DNA of 64,000 nucleotides from Sphagnum magellanicum. Lineage: Eukaryota > Streptophyta > Sphagnopsida > Sphagnales > Sphagnaceae. The stretch covers positions 11,118,501 through 11,182,500 of the forward strand of contig CM038908.1 of NCBI GenBank assembly GCA_021904315.1. The letters are read 5' to 3'. This document shows positions 22,456-47,020 of this stretch, piece after piece. Numbering within the stretch: position 1 is the stretch's first letter; each line of letters starts with the position of its first letter. The notes beneath the pieces were generated by a model. It saw only the letters and a program-made list of their open reading frames with translations, was not told the origin of the DNA and ran no database searches. The position numbers and the translations under genes were made by a program.

Positions 22456-25400
22456 TTTGTTTTAATTTCGTAATAACTATTATCAAGTCTCTTGAGTTTT
22501 TCAATTTTGATGAAATGGAAGAGTGTTATGAGCTTTGCAGATTTTTAAGTTAATGTTCAAGACACATTACAAACAATGCAATCAATTCCAACATTGTTAA
22601 AAAGTTGGCATCACTCATGGTCTTCACAATCACGAATAATGCAAGATTTATTGTTGAAGTTCATATTCTTATTGAACCCTACAAAGTTGAGCCCTACACA
22701 ATGTCTTTTAAAATTCATTTTGTATGTGAAACACAACACAACCATGTTTGATGCCTTCATGTGTAACTAAGTAAAGAGTAATGTACGTGATGATATAATT
22801 TTTATTACATCTTGCATCAATGATGCATTGATCAATGAAATCTAATCATCCACAATTTAAAAAAAGGACACCTTAAGTTTAAAAAATTCCAAAATTCTCA
22901 AGTTGCATTGGGTTAATTGATGACACCTTGGTCAAGATCCATAAGCCTTGAAACACCCAAATCCTCAAGTTATGGTTCAATGGTAGGAGGAAGATTTATT
23001 CCATACACAATATTGTGATTTAGGGTGGAAGACTTGGGGGAAAACATGTTCATTATGTGTAAGATTAACAAGCATGAGGTGGGTCCTACTACTAATTAAC
23101 CTCCTATCTCAACATATAATAAGATGTTAGCAAGATACAAAATCAAAGGGGAATGGGAAATAGGAAAAATGAAATGCACGTGTGGGAATGTTTGGTGAAA
23201 TGGTTTGATGCAGCAAAACCCAAGTACAAAACTTTGTTCAAAGTTGTAGGTTTTCTAACTGACTTCCTATACAAAATCCTATGGACATCACAATTGAAAT
23301 CATTGGAGAACATTTATGTTAAACACAACAAACCATCGTTGGGATGGAAACTTATGACTACAATCTAAAAATGTTTTCATTCTTTCTTTAAATTATACAT
23401 ATATTATCATTCCTAGATCCTTGACTTCCTTAAAAATGTTAATCTTGGCTTTGTTCATTTTTTCAACATTTGAATCATGTTTTATAAATAACATGTTCTT
23501 ATTTTCAATGCAAGATTATAATTTCATAACTAAAAAAACTTCTTGTCTCTCATACTAAGTTTTTAGACTAAACTTCCATGTGCATTACCATAGATATAAT
23601 GCTTGAGCTTGGTAATGTAAAAGAACCATGAACGCACCAATTACATTTAAATCAACAAAGTTTAAACTAAAAGATGAAATAGGTGGAATCTATTTGTTAA
23701 CATAATTTTTATCACCTTTGAAATATAATATGGTTAACATGCCCATCCATGGTCTTAAGAAAAGTTAAGACCTCTTCACATTGCCAAAAAAAATTCACTA
23801 TTTTTTCATTTGAAGTTATTATCTTTAAGTCTTTCAATTTGTTGCATAGTTAATCCTTGAGTTTGTTAGGTTTGGCAAGTCTAGAGTCCATGTAGTATTT
23901 TTGAAATTTGGTGTAGAATACTTTCAGATTACAATTGGAATCAATTAAATGACATGTTTATTGCCTTAGTTATAAACAACAAAATGGTGGTTGTAAACAA
24001 TTGTCATGGTGTGCAAATGGATTGATTCCACCATTTGTCGTAGACCTTTATGGTCAATTTTTTTACATTTTTTTATTAACATCTTTAGTGCCATCTCTTT
24101 TTCTTCAATTTTACAATACATTGGAAAGTCCCTTAAGTTTATGTTGGATCCTTTGATCTCTACATATATAAGATCATGAACATGTAGTAAACATAAAATT
24201 CACACAGTGTCACACTAAAACACAATCCCAAGGACCATTAAATTACCAAATATTTCAATGTCACATTATCACACAAAAGTCAAAGCTATTAATTACCAAA
24301 TTTCCTAAATTTTCACATTGGAAAATAATCTCGAGAGCCGCTAGATTACCAAATTTCTCAATATATCACATTGTCACACAAAAAAAAAAACCCCCCAAAT
24401 TACAAATTTTCTCAATCTATCACACTATCACACAAATAGTATAGCCATTAGATTATCAAAATTTTCACTTTGCCACATAGTCCCAACAATTTAAGGATTA
24501 CCAAATTTTTGTGCATTTTAAAACATTTCATAAGCCCTCCCAAAATTTAACAAACCCAACAAAACCTTATATTGATTCACATATTAAATAAAAGCTGAAT
24601 TAAGTTTTATTTGTTCACTAAACAAATTAAACAAACCTTAGAGAACATCCTTTCTTTCTATAGACTAGATAAAAGTTCAAATATGAAGAAATGTTTCACT
24701 AGAAATGTAAAATATGACCAAAGGAACCCCAATTTGATCAATATATTTCAAAAAGGCTTAGATTAACCCCTAAAGAGTTAACATTTGATCTACAAACTTG
24801 GAAAGAGGGTTAAAAAGTTCAATTGCATGGATAGAAAGGTGAAACAAACCTTAAAAAACCAACATTTGAGCTACATGCTTGGAACAAAGTTTTTAAATAT
24901 CAATTGCATCACTCGGCCTATTAAACATACCCTAGAGATCCCTAACATGATTTGCAAATTGAATACATGTACAAAAAAACCATCATAAACATGTTAAAAA
25001 GGCCCAAGAAGACCTTACATATGTAGAGTGGACAAAGGTAGAAAAATTGGCACAATTGATCATGCCTCAAAAATGTATATAAAAATTGAAAGAACTTATC
25101 CTACTTTATAAAAATTAACACATGTCATCATGCCTTGAAATTCTACAAGTCTTCATTTTTTTTGCTCACATGGTTCATCTATAAGAGCCATGCGTAAGTA
25201 TCATTGTAAGCATTTTAACTCAAGACACTTTTGAAGAAAACATGTTTAAAGTTTATGAAGGGCATTTGACAATATGATTTATTGTTGACCTTGATAATTT
25301 CAAAAGCATTCCATGCAATAATCTCATCCAACACAACAAACCAACTCTTGTTCATTCAACGAAAATGCCAAAACAAATAATGGGTTACAAACAAGTATGG

Positions 25401-28400
25401 TAAAATATGGGCTTTTATAATTGCATCCAAAGAACGGTGGTAAAAGGTGTCCATTTAGTTGGACTTATATGTAGAAGAAGCTAGGGCAAAGTATTAGGTT
25501 ACCAAAAGGCTAATTCAAGTTCCAAGTTAACAATCAAAGGGTTGGATCCAAGTTTCTTGAAGGAGTTTACTAGAACTGATGCAATTAAGGTTTATACAAA
25601 CCCATAGATTTTGTCATAAAAAATTAAAATTCACCACAACATGAGGACAAATGTTTACCACAATATCAAACTTTTAGTTCAATAATTGTAGAACACATCC
25701 TATTCTTCCCAAACACCTTCATGTGTTAACACCATTGTTATAACTATGAAGAGAATAAAAACCATAAGTTTTTACTTCACCCATGAATGTAAAGTGATTG
25801 ATTCATGTAGAAAATAAGTTGTTTATAGTTTTTGGTCCTCCTTGTTGAAATCACTCTTTAAAATAAGTTGTTTGGGTCTTCAAGTTTTTTTTACCCAACC
25901 AAAAGCCAACACCTCCCATGTGCACCTTTTAAGTTCCCAAGCACATGCACACTTGTACCTTCATTCCTACAAAACTTGGTGGCAACTCAAGATTTTAAAC
26001 CTAGCTCCTTATATTTTTCTTTACAATAGTGTTGCATCAAGAGCTTTTCTTGCATCAAGCTTCTCTCATTTCTTTTCACTACTTTTCACGAATTTGGGAC
26101 CCTTCACCATTTATCCCAAATTGTCAAACTTTTCTAAATCCTGTTGAATTTCCCCTAAATACAAGTACTCACACAATGAAATAAAGGATAACTAAAACAT
26201 GAAATGAAATTATTTGAGCCCCAAAATCAATGCAAACCCAAGTTTAGGGGCTTGTTATTTGTGTTTACAAACTATGAGCCTTTAATTTGAAATATTGTGC
26301 CCTAAGTTTGTCAAACATGGGGTTTTAAGTGTAGGCCATTTTCAACATAATTATATTATGTCATAGATGAATGGTCTTTTATTTTTAAATTGCCCCAAAA
26401 ATAATGAAATGCTGGTTTTTCAATTAATGCAATCATTTTTCAATTACTCCCAATAAATGTTTTGTAGCTTTTTGAAAAAGGTTACATGGTTTTCTAAAAA
26501 TTGTTGCCACATAAATGCTAAATCTACCTCGGGATGTTCAACCACTTTTATGTCAATTTAAAAAATAAAATAAAATTCCATCATGTTTCAACCAAGGTTT
26601 TTAACATTCTACCATCAATAGTTCTAAAAACTTTATATCAATTTCTTTAATCCTATAAAAGGTTTAGACTTACCTCTTCCTATTGTGTTTGATATCTTTT
26701 CAACATCCCTTGGACGTCCCTTCTTGGCACCTTCATTCTATTTTTTGGCATCCATTGTCATTCAATTAAAGAATTTATTTAATTTTTCCATTTCAAGCAT
26801 CTTTCAATGTGCTTCCCAATGCCCTCATCATCCTTTGGCATCTTTCTCTACACCCTTGTCATTTAGAAAAATAATCTAACATCCTTTGGCATGTTTCCAA
26901 TTGCCCCCACCATCTTTCTCCGTAACGTTGTCATCCCTTAACACCCTTATGTCCCCAAACATCCTTCTTAAAGCCCCCATTACTCAAACAAAATATTCCA
27001 ACATCCCTTGGCATGTTTCTTGACACCACCATCTTTCCTAATGTTATTGTCATCCCTCAACATCTATTTTGTGCCCTCATTGCCCCCAAATGTCCTTCTT
27101 ATTGCTTGGAGGAAAAAAATGTTTTTTCCTAACATCTTTTAACATGTTTTTTGGCACCAACCATCCTTGTTGTCCTTCATCATTTTCCCATTGTTTTGTC
27201 ATGGTTCCCATCATTGTTCACATCTTTTCTTATCATTTTGTCAACGTTCCCACCATTCCATCATTGTGCCCATTGTTCATCACCATCCTACATCATCCTT
27301 AACATTATTCAAGCTTGGATGGGACGTACTTTCAACCCTAAAGAAAACCATTCAAAACCCAAGGATGCCCCTATTTGGGATGTCTTGAAGGTTAACATTT
27401 CATCTTGAGATGTCTCCCAAAAAAAGGGAGATTAAGTAACAACCTCTATTTCAACAAATGATCACAAATGATATTACCACTTTGCCTTAATGTGAAATGT
27501 GCATAATTATAATTAGCAACTTTTTATGTGTGCTACAATAGGATGAACAACCATTTTCTCTTATTGGTTCTATTGGTTTTTTATAATGTTTACTATGTTC
27601 AATTTGATAAACTTTGAAAACAAATTCTTAGCATTTTGTTTGAACTTTAAATTATATATAAATGTATAAAACAATAGAATATATCCATACATGTATAGTT
27701 AATAATAAGTATAAAGAGAATGAAGATATTTATCATTGACATAGTTTTTTTCATTGAATAATAATAATTCCAACTTTTATTTAAATTAAATGTAAAATCA
27801 AACTAATCAAACTTTATGATAGAACTATGTGGCTTTATGCAAGGTTGAACATTAGGATTGGTTTTAAAATGTTCCTAAACAAAGCTTGATGGGGGGTGGG
27901 GGGTGTTTAACATCCCCAAAATTTAAGCATTGTCATGTTTCCCTTTGTCAACCCCCTTTTCCCCACCCTTTATAAATTATATACATCCAAGTTGAATAGT
28001 GGCCAAACAGTATGGGATAAAATTGGGGTGATATTGGCAATGGTTTGTGGAATACATTGGGAACTAGGAGAACATTACGGGGACTTGATTGGAACACCTT
28101 GGGGAATTTGATAAAAACACATTGGGAACAAAAAGACCCCCCCCCCCCAATAGGTTAGTCAAAACCCAAATGAAAAAATAAAGTTGTTTTAAATGCATGT
28201 TGAAACTTCTCATTGATTGAATGAAATTTCTATTTCCAAAACTATTTGTCGCCATTTTCAACTTGAACTAATACCACATTATAAATTGGGGTATTTATTG
28301 GAATGTTTTTAAAAACCTAATTTTTTAATATTTGAATTTTGCAACCTTATCAAAAAAAAAAGGATGGAACCAATAGGAATAGATAGATGAAAATTTTGGA

Positions 28401-31400
28401 TTGATTGGGAAAATAAAAGGTCCATTCTATTGAATCAAATGGGAGAATAAACTTAAAATTGGAAACAACCAAAATTTTACTATAACATTAGCTAAGGATG
28501 AAATTTTGGATTGAACTGAAATTTTAAGCATCAACAATGACATATAGTTAAAAAATTGGTGTTGAATGATTCAACAAGCTTCATTTTCTTGAATGAAGAT
28601 CAAGCAAAACATCAAAAGAAAACTTCTAATTTGGATTTTCTTGTTGTAACTTTGAAAAAAATATTTAAAAAATCCTATTAGATGCTACCATGCCATTTAG
28701 AGGTGGAATTTGGGCACCATAATTGTTGCACCATTGATCATTCTAAACTTGAAAAAGTGCATGAAATTGCAATTGGAGGAAATGAAATTATGTTTTACTT
28801 TTTAAAAATTGGAAAAAAAATGAAAAAAAGAGACGAGATGGAGAACATAACCTATGCATTAATATTAGAGGTAGGGTGGGCAAGGAATCAAACATGCAAA
28901 AAACATGAATTGGTTGGAAGCTTGTGTTGGCATGATCATAAAAAAATGTTCCATGCATTGTAGTTTCATCTGTTGTGATGACTTGTTAATATTTTCAATT
29001 TAAACATTTAGGTATAGATACGAGCTTTCAAAGGAATAATGAAAGGTTGCACAACATCCCCAACAAAGTTTACCATGCATAACCATGAATTTCAAGTTCA
29101 TTTGAACTTGCTAGGTTTGGTGCATGAAGAAGGTCTAAATGTGAGTCTCAAGTTCATTTGAACTTGCTAGGTTTGGTGCATGAAGAAGGTTTGAGTGTTG
29201 TAGTACAATTTTGAAACAAGGGAATTTGGGGGTTTAATCCAAACCTCTTGTTTTTTAATTTAAAAAAGTTGAGGTTTTCTCATCAATGTGAAGGGGATTA
29301 TATCCATAGTCTAGATGTTTGACTTTTATTTCATCTTTTTTATGTTCATCTTTGTTAACATGTAAAGGTAAATTAATGCACAAGTAAAAGTAGGCATTTG
29401 TTTATCTTTCATTAGGTTTCATGCACATCTCATTGGACAAGCAAGCAATTTTTGCACAAGTTTCTTTAGTGAATGGATAAAAAAGTGAAATTATTTACAA
29501 ACTCAAAATTTGAAATTTTAATTGTATTAAAAAAAAAACTTCTTTAAAGGATCATTTGGAGACATACTTTGATGATTTTTAAAGGCATTAAAATCCTGGA
29601 ACTCGGAGGAGTACTTTCTTAGGGATTGATTGTTAGGAAACAAGATTTGGAAGGCATGGTGTTATAATTGCACCCTAATATTTAAGTTTGAGTTTAACAA
29701 CTTTTATAATAACAAAGGAGGTGAGGTGAAGGAGTCCAAGTAGCATTAGTGATGGAGTCAAGTGGACCTAAAGGTGTCACATGCACATCAATGTGGTTTT
29801 ATTTTCACTAGGTTTCACTATTTGATAGGCATTCATAGGAGTTTATTTTCTTTTGATTTTGGAGGAATGGTTTTTGGGTTCATTCTAATGTATGCATGCC
29901 CTTACTAGGGCCCTTTCCCTTCCTCTCCTTTCCTTGCCCTTGGTGGAAATCACCTTGCCCCATGTCCCTCCCCATGTTTTTTGTAACAATGTTTTATCTT
30001 CCTCCATTTTCCTTTTTGCAGTCACAATGTAAATAATTGTCCTTCTTCCTTTGTCTCATTTGGCTAGGGGTTGTTGGCTACATGTTTTCAAATATGAAAA
30101 CATGGTAAAACGAATGCCAAAAATTAGAGTTTCTATTTAAATCATATGTCATCTATATAACTATTAAAAATAACATTGAAAATTGGATGAAAATGTGTTA
30201 AGTACCATCCATGTTGTGTATTAACATTTTAAAATTTTAATATCAAAACATGAAAGACAAATGAGACTAAAAAATAAATAAATAATACATTTGAAATAAA
30301 TTGATTAATGTGTGTGTCAAATGTACTTTAACATTAATAAAATTAATGAAATAGATTTGTATTAAGTTAGAATATAAAGATCATCATATTTTCCAAAGAG
30401 TAATTAAAAAATCATGTATATTTTTGTTAGCACCTAATTGCCACCTATTCAAGATACCTATACTTGAAACAAAAGTTCACATTCAAAAATTGACATATAT
30501 AAAAAAATTATTTATAATTCAAAAAACTTATTTGAAACTTACTTTTGCCATGTGAAATTTGAAAATTAATATACATTAATGAATTTTTAAAATTATCTTG
30601 GATCATTTAACCAAAAACATTAAATATTGAACATAATTGTGTTATTGGTTTTGTTGCTACTTTCCATTTACTTGCATGTAATTTTGACAAGGTACATAAA
30701 ATGTTCACATTATTTTGCTTACACTTTTCAATTGTTCCTTTTTAAATGCTAGGAAGATGAGTTGAACCCTTCCCTAACAAGACATCCCTTGTTGTCATTG
30801 CAATCAATCCCTTATTTATGCATCACAACATGGCTTGTCACTAAAGGAACTATTAGGCATTTTAAGCCCTTTCTTTGGGTGGTAAGGAGGTTGCTTCGAT
30901 TACCTTTCAAGCCCCTTCCTATTCTCGTTCAACTTGGGCCTAGATATTAAAACTTGACCCCCTTAATGTTTTCCATTTTGGGTTCCCTAGGTCACACTTA
31001 TATTTGCACAACAATGTTACCTTGAAACAAGAAGTGTAATTGATTTTCCATTTTCCATTGGACCACCTAGCCCAAAACCCATCCAATGTAGTTGCATGAC
31101 ATTTTTTCTTATTCTCATAGTGGTGACAAGTCTCCTCCTTGCTTAACGGGGAGTGGTTGGCCATAGAAAAATATCATACATTTATAACAAATTTTAGGCA
31201 ATTGGGAGGAGTTTCAAGCTAAACATTTATCACACACACACATGCTTGCTATGACATTGCCTTCAAACTAACTCCCTTTTGATGGCACCCCTCTATAAAC
31301 ACCTTTCTTCTTTCTACCTCCTCCCCCCCCCCTTCTAATTGTTTTGGACAAAGTTTAGCTTTGGGGTCTATTAAAGAATATGAATGTGTTGTTATAGCCC

Positions 31401-32750
31401 TTGTTTCCCTTGCCCCACCTTGACATTATTGGAGATTGTTGTTGCATTTGCGACTCCTCACTTCCTAAATTTATTTTCACCATGCTTAAAATCTTTCATG
31501 AAATTTTAACTAAATATAAATTTGGACTTGAGCTTGAATTCTATTTTTTTAAGTTTGCATTCATTCACTTGTTTCATCTTTTAATTAGTGTATTTTTAAA
31601 CATGGTTTTTAGCACCTTTGAAATTCATTTGACTGTGAAAATTTGACCACTTAATTTTCTCTAATTGTTTTTAATGTGTTTTTATGTTGTTATAAGTTAT
31701 ATCTTTGGGTACATAATTTCGGCACTTAATGTCAAAAGGTTAATAGTGTTGGCTAAACCTTTTGAAAATTTTTGGTTAATGGCAATGGGTGAAATTTTGT
31801 ATTAGTTGGTGAGCATGTTCTTCCTTTTGTGACACATTTTTTATTCATTTGTCATTTTATTAGTTTGATGTTGTAATTAAAGGATGGTGTGAAGCAATGG
31901 TGCTCAATATTTGATCGACTTTAAATGTTTCCTTTGAGTGCATGGTGTTGTAAGTAATTGTTGCAAATGCTTTCAACATAATTTTTCATATGGTTATTTT
32001 CCAAAAACTTCATGCAAAGAATGGACAATTATTACAACTCTTTTTTTTTTGTTTGCTCTTTTTATGCTTAACATGTCTTGCTTTTTTTTAGTCATCATTT
32101 TTATCAAAAAGGTTTGATTGTTATCCATTTTTCCATTGACATATGTTAGAACGATTCATTAGATGAACCTTTTTTTTTTTTTTGGTTCTTGTTCATTTTT
32201 GAACATTACATAACTTAATGAATGTTTTCCCTTCTTATTTATTCCCTTCCATGGCCAATGACACTTGCATCATTGTCTTTGCTTCCATTGTTTTTCATGC
32301 TTTTGATTATTTTGCTTCTTAATTAGCTTCAATGGGACTAATAATCCAACCCCAACAATGTGAAACTTGGTCCTGTTTTGGTTTGCCTTCTAGTTTTTCC
32401 TTCATGTTAAATTATACATCCTTTCAAATGGAATTAGGGTTTTATGCATTTGATTTGGCTTTCCATTTTCCACCTTTTCTTTCTTCTAAAAAAAATCTTG
32501 GGCTTCTGATGTAGAAGTGCTCTCCAAATGGCTTTTGGGAACTTTTCTTGATGTTTTCACAAAAGTCATATTATTTTTTCCATTTTTTTTCTCCTCACAC
32601 TAGATTTTAGCAACAACTAAGCTCTTTCGACTCAACTTTCTTCCAAGTTTTTAGAAGGGTTATGGGTGAAAGTTTTTAAAAAAAATGTCCAATTCTAATT
32701 TGTCACTAAGCTTTTCTCCCCATTTTAAAAATGGGGATAGGTCTCATTTC
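22456..32750. other. AT-rich, gene-poor 10-kb stretch
   Basis: No open frame of coding character and no transposase or reverse-transcriptase motif were found. It holds poly-A/T runs, degenerate CATCC-TTGGCA repeats at about 26,690-27,300, G/C homopolymers near 27,893 and 28,138, and the 43-bp direct repeat at 29.1 kb. It could hide very old transposon relics not readable by eye. Confidence 0.5.
29092..29190. repeat. 43-bp direct repeat with an internal palindrome
   Basis: An identical 43-bp sequence occurs at 29,092-29,134 and 29,148-29,190. Each copy begins with the near-palindrome CAAGTTCATTTGAACTTG. The 13-bp spacer differs. Confidence 0.9.
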
Positions 32751-32869
32751 TATTGAAGTCATCAATCCTTAAAACCTATTTTCAGAAATTGGGGCTTATG
32801 ACCCCAATCCATCGTGTCCAACATTTTGCATGGTTTTTTCATCCATCTCCTTGTCTAATTTACTTGGCA

Positions 32870-33379
32870 GTTTATTCCTCCCAAGGAAAATATGCCATCC
32901 AGTGGATGAGGAAAGCTCGTCTTCCTTCCCGCCCTAGAACCCTCGTTTTCTCAAGTGCGCGCAGTGGTGTGTGTGAGCTTTGCAGAGTGTTGCTTTTTGT
33001 TGTTGTGGATTGTTCGGTGAGAGTTATGTGCTGTTTGGTTGTTGAGTTTCGCAGGAATTTGTTTTTACATAGGGATTTCCAATTTTTTTGAAACTCGTCT
33101 GTGTGTTTTTTTTCTCTTTTCTGGGGTTTTTTTTTTATTGTATACCTAAACTTGTCCAAATTTGTTTTGCGGCCTGTCAGCTGGGGTTTGGAATTCTGTG
33201 TTGCTGCTTCTTTGCCTTTGAAGGAGGGCTTTGATTTGTTCCAGAGTATTGTGGATTTTTCCAGATGATGTTGACGTTGGTTGTCGTCACAAGACGCGCT
33301 GGACGGGCGAATAATCTGTTGAACATGTTGATGCTGGCGTGATTTGCAATACGGGAGACTTGAAGATATCTTGGCAGTC
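32870..33379 (+). promoter_or_regulatory. SMC3 promoter / 5' UTR region
   Basis: Base composition turns from AT-rich to mixed at about 32,900, with CpG-containing sequence (TTCCTTCCCGCCC, AAGTGCGCGCAGTG) and long T-runs on the + strand, typical of a plant leader. The SMC3 ATG follows at 33,380. A transcription start was not identified. Confidence 0.4.
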
Positions 33380-43658
<10,279 letters not shown>

Positions 43659-45060
43659 AAACTGAGGACCCAACCAACATGTGTATTTGCATTTCCTTCC
43701 ATCCCATCTTCTTGTGACATAAGGAAAGGAAAACCAATTTCTTTCATAGTTTTACCTGATTCCTCTCAAGATTCCTTTCTAACCAGTTCCCTGTGCTTGA
43801 ACCTTGTGTAAGATTGATGAGCACACACATTCATCTCCCTTGTTGTCCACCTGTCCTGGAGTACTTCACTTTTATTTCACTCCTAAAAGGCATATCAAGG
43901 AGTGAAATGGGATTCAGGTGTAACAGGGGGAAATATAGAGGCTGTTGAAAAGACTCCTCAGAACAGTGATATGAAAGTAAATAGATGGTGGGTTTCCTTT
44001 CTTCTCGAACATGTATGCGTACCTGCAGCTGATGTTGAAACATGTATTTTGACAACAGAGACTCTGGCATTAATGTGGGCAGGAGCTTGCATGTTTGATG
44101 TGGCTTGTCTCTTTTTATCTGGAGGGGAAAGGTTAGTGAGAAATGAGATGTATTTTCATTGATTACTAATCTTCCTTTCATTTGCACAAGAAATTAAAAT
44201 TCCACATTCAGAGTTTGCCCTAAAAATCACTAGCCATGTCCAAATTGTGGCAAAATCCTTATCTGATTTGCCACCCAGATCAGTGTCTTTGCAAACCTCC
44301 AAGAGCTTGCACAAGTTATCTGGACTACACATCTCGACAATATCAGACTTTTCCTTGCTGCAAGGAAAGTTTTGTGACAGGAAAAAACCCTGACTGTAGA
44401 ATGTGATGCACAGATCAAAGTATGTGCTTAGCTGGTGCTACAATTTGTTCTTCATGAAACTAATGGTGTCAAAAATTATTTTGTCTTCAACAGAACCAAA
44501 ATAATAGTGCCGAAAGTTTGTTTGTCTTTGACACAACCAAGCACTTGAACAACATCAATCGTCGCTAATTCTATGTATTTTGAAAGCTTATGGTTGAGGA
44601 TGGCAAATGCAAAAACTTTACACCTAAACCTAATAATTGGGTTAAGCTCATTGCCTCATGCAAATTTGACTCAAAATTATACACCATTTTCATCTTGAAA
44701 AAAAAGACTTGCAATCAAGGATGTGTGTTGAGAGCAAGGTACTTAGGCACAAATTTGCCACATTCACCTGCATTATCAGGGGATAGAAGGTGACCTTCAA
44801 CACACTTAAATGATTGAAAATTCTACCATTCACCCTTGATATTCATAGCCTAGAATGTGGGTAAACCACAGCCAAAGTTGAAGGATAACTTCATGCTCCA
44901 AGAAGCATTGTTGAAGCTCTAAGACAAGGATTCGAGCTATCCCCAAACATTCATCCTTCACTTTGACCACTTCTTGCTTGAAAGCATCCACAGTGACAAG
45001 TTTAAAGATATGTAACACCATTGTCACTAATGCAGTAAACAAGATACTTGTGTTCAAAAT
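43659..45060. other. Downstream of SMC3; no gene seen
   Basis: Starts with the SMC3 3' UTR. Short frames on both strands have no coding character or known motif. Confidence 0.5.
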
Positions 45061-45066
45061 TAACAT

Positions 45067-45420
45067 TTAATTAAGTTTTAGTCGATTTTTAGTTCATTAT
45101 TAACTTTTCAAAAAGCTTCCTTGGTCAATGCACACATGGAAGTTTTTATGGAAGTTTTTTTAAGGTAGGTCCTTAATGGGGTATAATATGAATTAACCTT
45201 TAGTTACATTTTAGTTCATTATTATTAATTGGGAAGGAATTTTTTTAAATTAATGCACATAAAGAAGCTTCTATGGAAGCTTCCTTAAGCTAGGTCCTTA
45301 ATAGGGTATAAATAGGGGTAAGACCTCTCACTACTTTTAGTCTATTGAGCACCAATTTTGGGTACGTTTTCTTGTCATAACCTTTGTTTTTATATATTAT
45401 CGAAATAAATTTCTATTTGA
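45067..45420 (+). repeat. LTR-like segment with a tandem ~122-bp duplication and TATA box
   Basis: Two diverged copies of a unit (TTTTAGTTCATTATT ... AATGCACA ... AAGGTAGGTCCTTAAT.GGGTATAA) lie at about 45,067-45,188 and 45,190-45,311. The second ends in GGGTATAAATAGGGG, a good TATA box followed by CT-rich DNA. This U3-like layout suggests a solo or fragmentary LTR. No partner LTR or coding part was found. Confidence 0.4.
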
Positions 45421-46822
45421 ATCATCTTCTAGCATATATTGTGTTTTTGCTTTATGTCTTTGTGTTTTTAGTCTTGGATTAAATTTAGACTTGCATTTCT
45501 TGTGTTTTTTTCTCCTTGTTATGTCCTTGGCTTAGTTCTTGTTATTGTAGTTTTTCATGCTTGTGACATTAACACATTGAAAGTTGTGAAAATCAAATTT
45601 TTAAATCTAAATCTAAAATCTATTACGATAAAATCTTGCAATGAAATTTGTAAGGATTGTAAAGTATTATAAGGCATTTCTATTTTCAAACTTTCAAAAG
45701 AAAAGGAATTTTTTTGTCAAAGTTATGAACTTTTGAAAATTTTGTGTTAGATTTGAATTTTTAATCATATTTCCTTTGTTTAAGTGTTTTTAGATATGTA
45801 GTTTTGGGATTTTATAGATCATAAATGATTACATATGTGAGAGAATTTCATGCCCTTTGGATATGTATTTTTCCATAGAATAATTAATTAAATTTAAATA
45901 TTTCATTTTCAAAAATAAATTATTCACAAAGATTCTCTAATTACCTTCAAAGAATATTTTTCTAAAAATATGTATTTTATGAAAATTTTCAACACTTTTG
46001 GAAATAATATAATTAGTGTCAAAGTTGTCAAGGTATTACAATATTGAAAATTATAGAGGAATTGGGATGTGTTCTTAAGATTGAATCCCAATAGTAAGAT
46101 CAAATCCATATTTGGTTATTAATGTCACCTTTGAAGTTTGCATTAAAATGTTCATAAAAGGAAATATTATATCTATAGAGATTTTGCACCCAGTCCTCAG
46201 TAACCCTTCTCTCCTGCCTCCCAGTAAGGTATTCTCTCTTCTGTCTTCTTCATTAAGGAGTTGCACCTTCAGCTGTGCAAGTTTGACATTCCATAGTTTT
46301 TTGCAAGACAACAGGAAGCCTGTTTTTTGCAACAGCTTCAGCCTAAATCTTTAATGCTAATGGAAAGAAACCCCACCAAGTTCCAACTCCTTCAATGCAT
46401 GCTACCTGGCATGTTATGTGCCCACTTGATACTTGTAACAACATGAGAGGTTATGGGTGCAGAACATGACAAGGTTATTATATTAAATCACAAACCTAAA
46501 TATCTCAAGGAATTGTAGACATTCATTCAACCAAAACTTTCTGGAAATAACAACCAATGGGACGTTGTGTAATACTTCCAAGTTTATCTATAATGGATTT
46601 TTGTAATTCAGCTTTTGATGAAGACAATTTGCAATTGTGATCATTTTGTATATTGGATGAAATATGTTTTTTGGTTTCATTTTCCATTAATGGTTTAACA
46701 AAGCTATGTCGTTGACATTAGTTTGAAAGACAACCAAATTGGAAATTTCAATCAATTGGGAAACTCCACAAATTCCATTCTCCTGAGCTAAACAACTCAG
46801 AAGGGGGTTTCTGGATTTTGCA
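45421..46822. other. AT-rich intergenic, nothing firm
   Basis: Mostly AT-rich. A short less AT-rich block at 46,180-46,340 gives an exon-like minus-strand frame (LKVQLLNEEDRRENTLL), but no gene could be built around it. Confidence 0.4.
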
Positions 46823-47020
46823 GACTTTGTGACCCATTCGGAAGATACAGGACAGACATGTCTTCAGATTGTAATCCCCAAAACAATAGCAGAAGACCTA
46901 GGCTCTGAGGATTATTTATTGTCTTTCATCCCCCAAATGCATTTGGAAGATACACCAGTGGAGCTTTGTGTCGTATCCAACACTAGCATCATTCTTGGAG
47001 CAGGCAAACAAAAGGACTAA
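46823..47020 (+). other. Isolated exon-like open frame, unrecognised
   Basis: After a TTTTGCAG acceptor-like site, a 66-codon frame runs to TAA at 47,018-47,020 with good coding composition (TCLQIVIPKTIAEDLGSEDY, later EDTPVELCVVSNTS). It has no ATG at its start, so it would be an internal or last exon of an unseen gene or a pseudogene fragment. The family is not recognised. Confidence 0.3.

Noticed and set aside
26685..27408. Several His/Pro/Phe-rich plus-strand frames
   Set aside because: They are produced by degenerate CATCC/TTGGCA repeats; no conserved motif.
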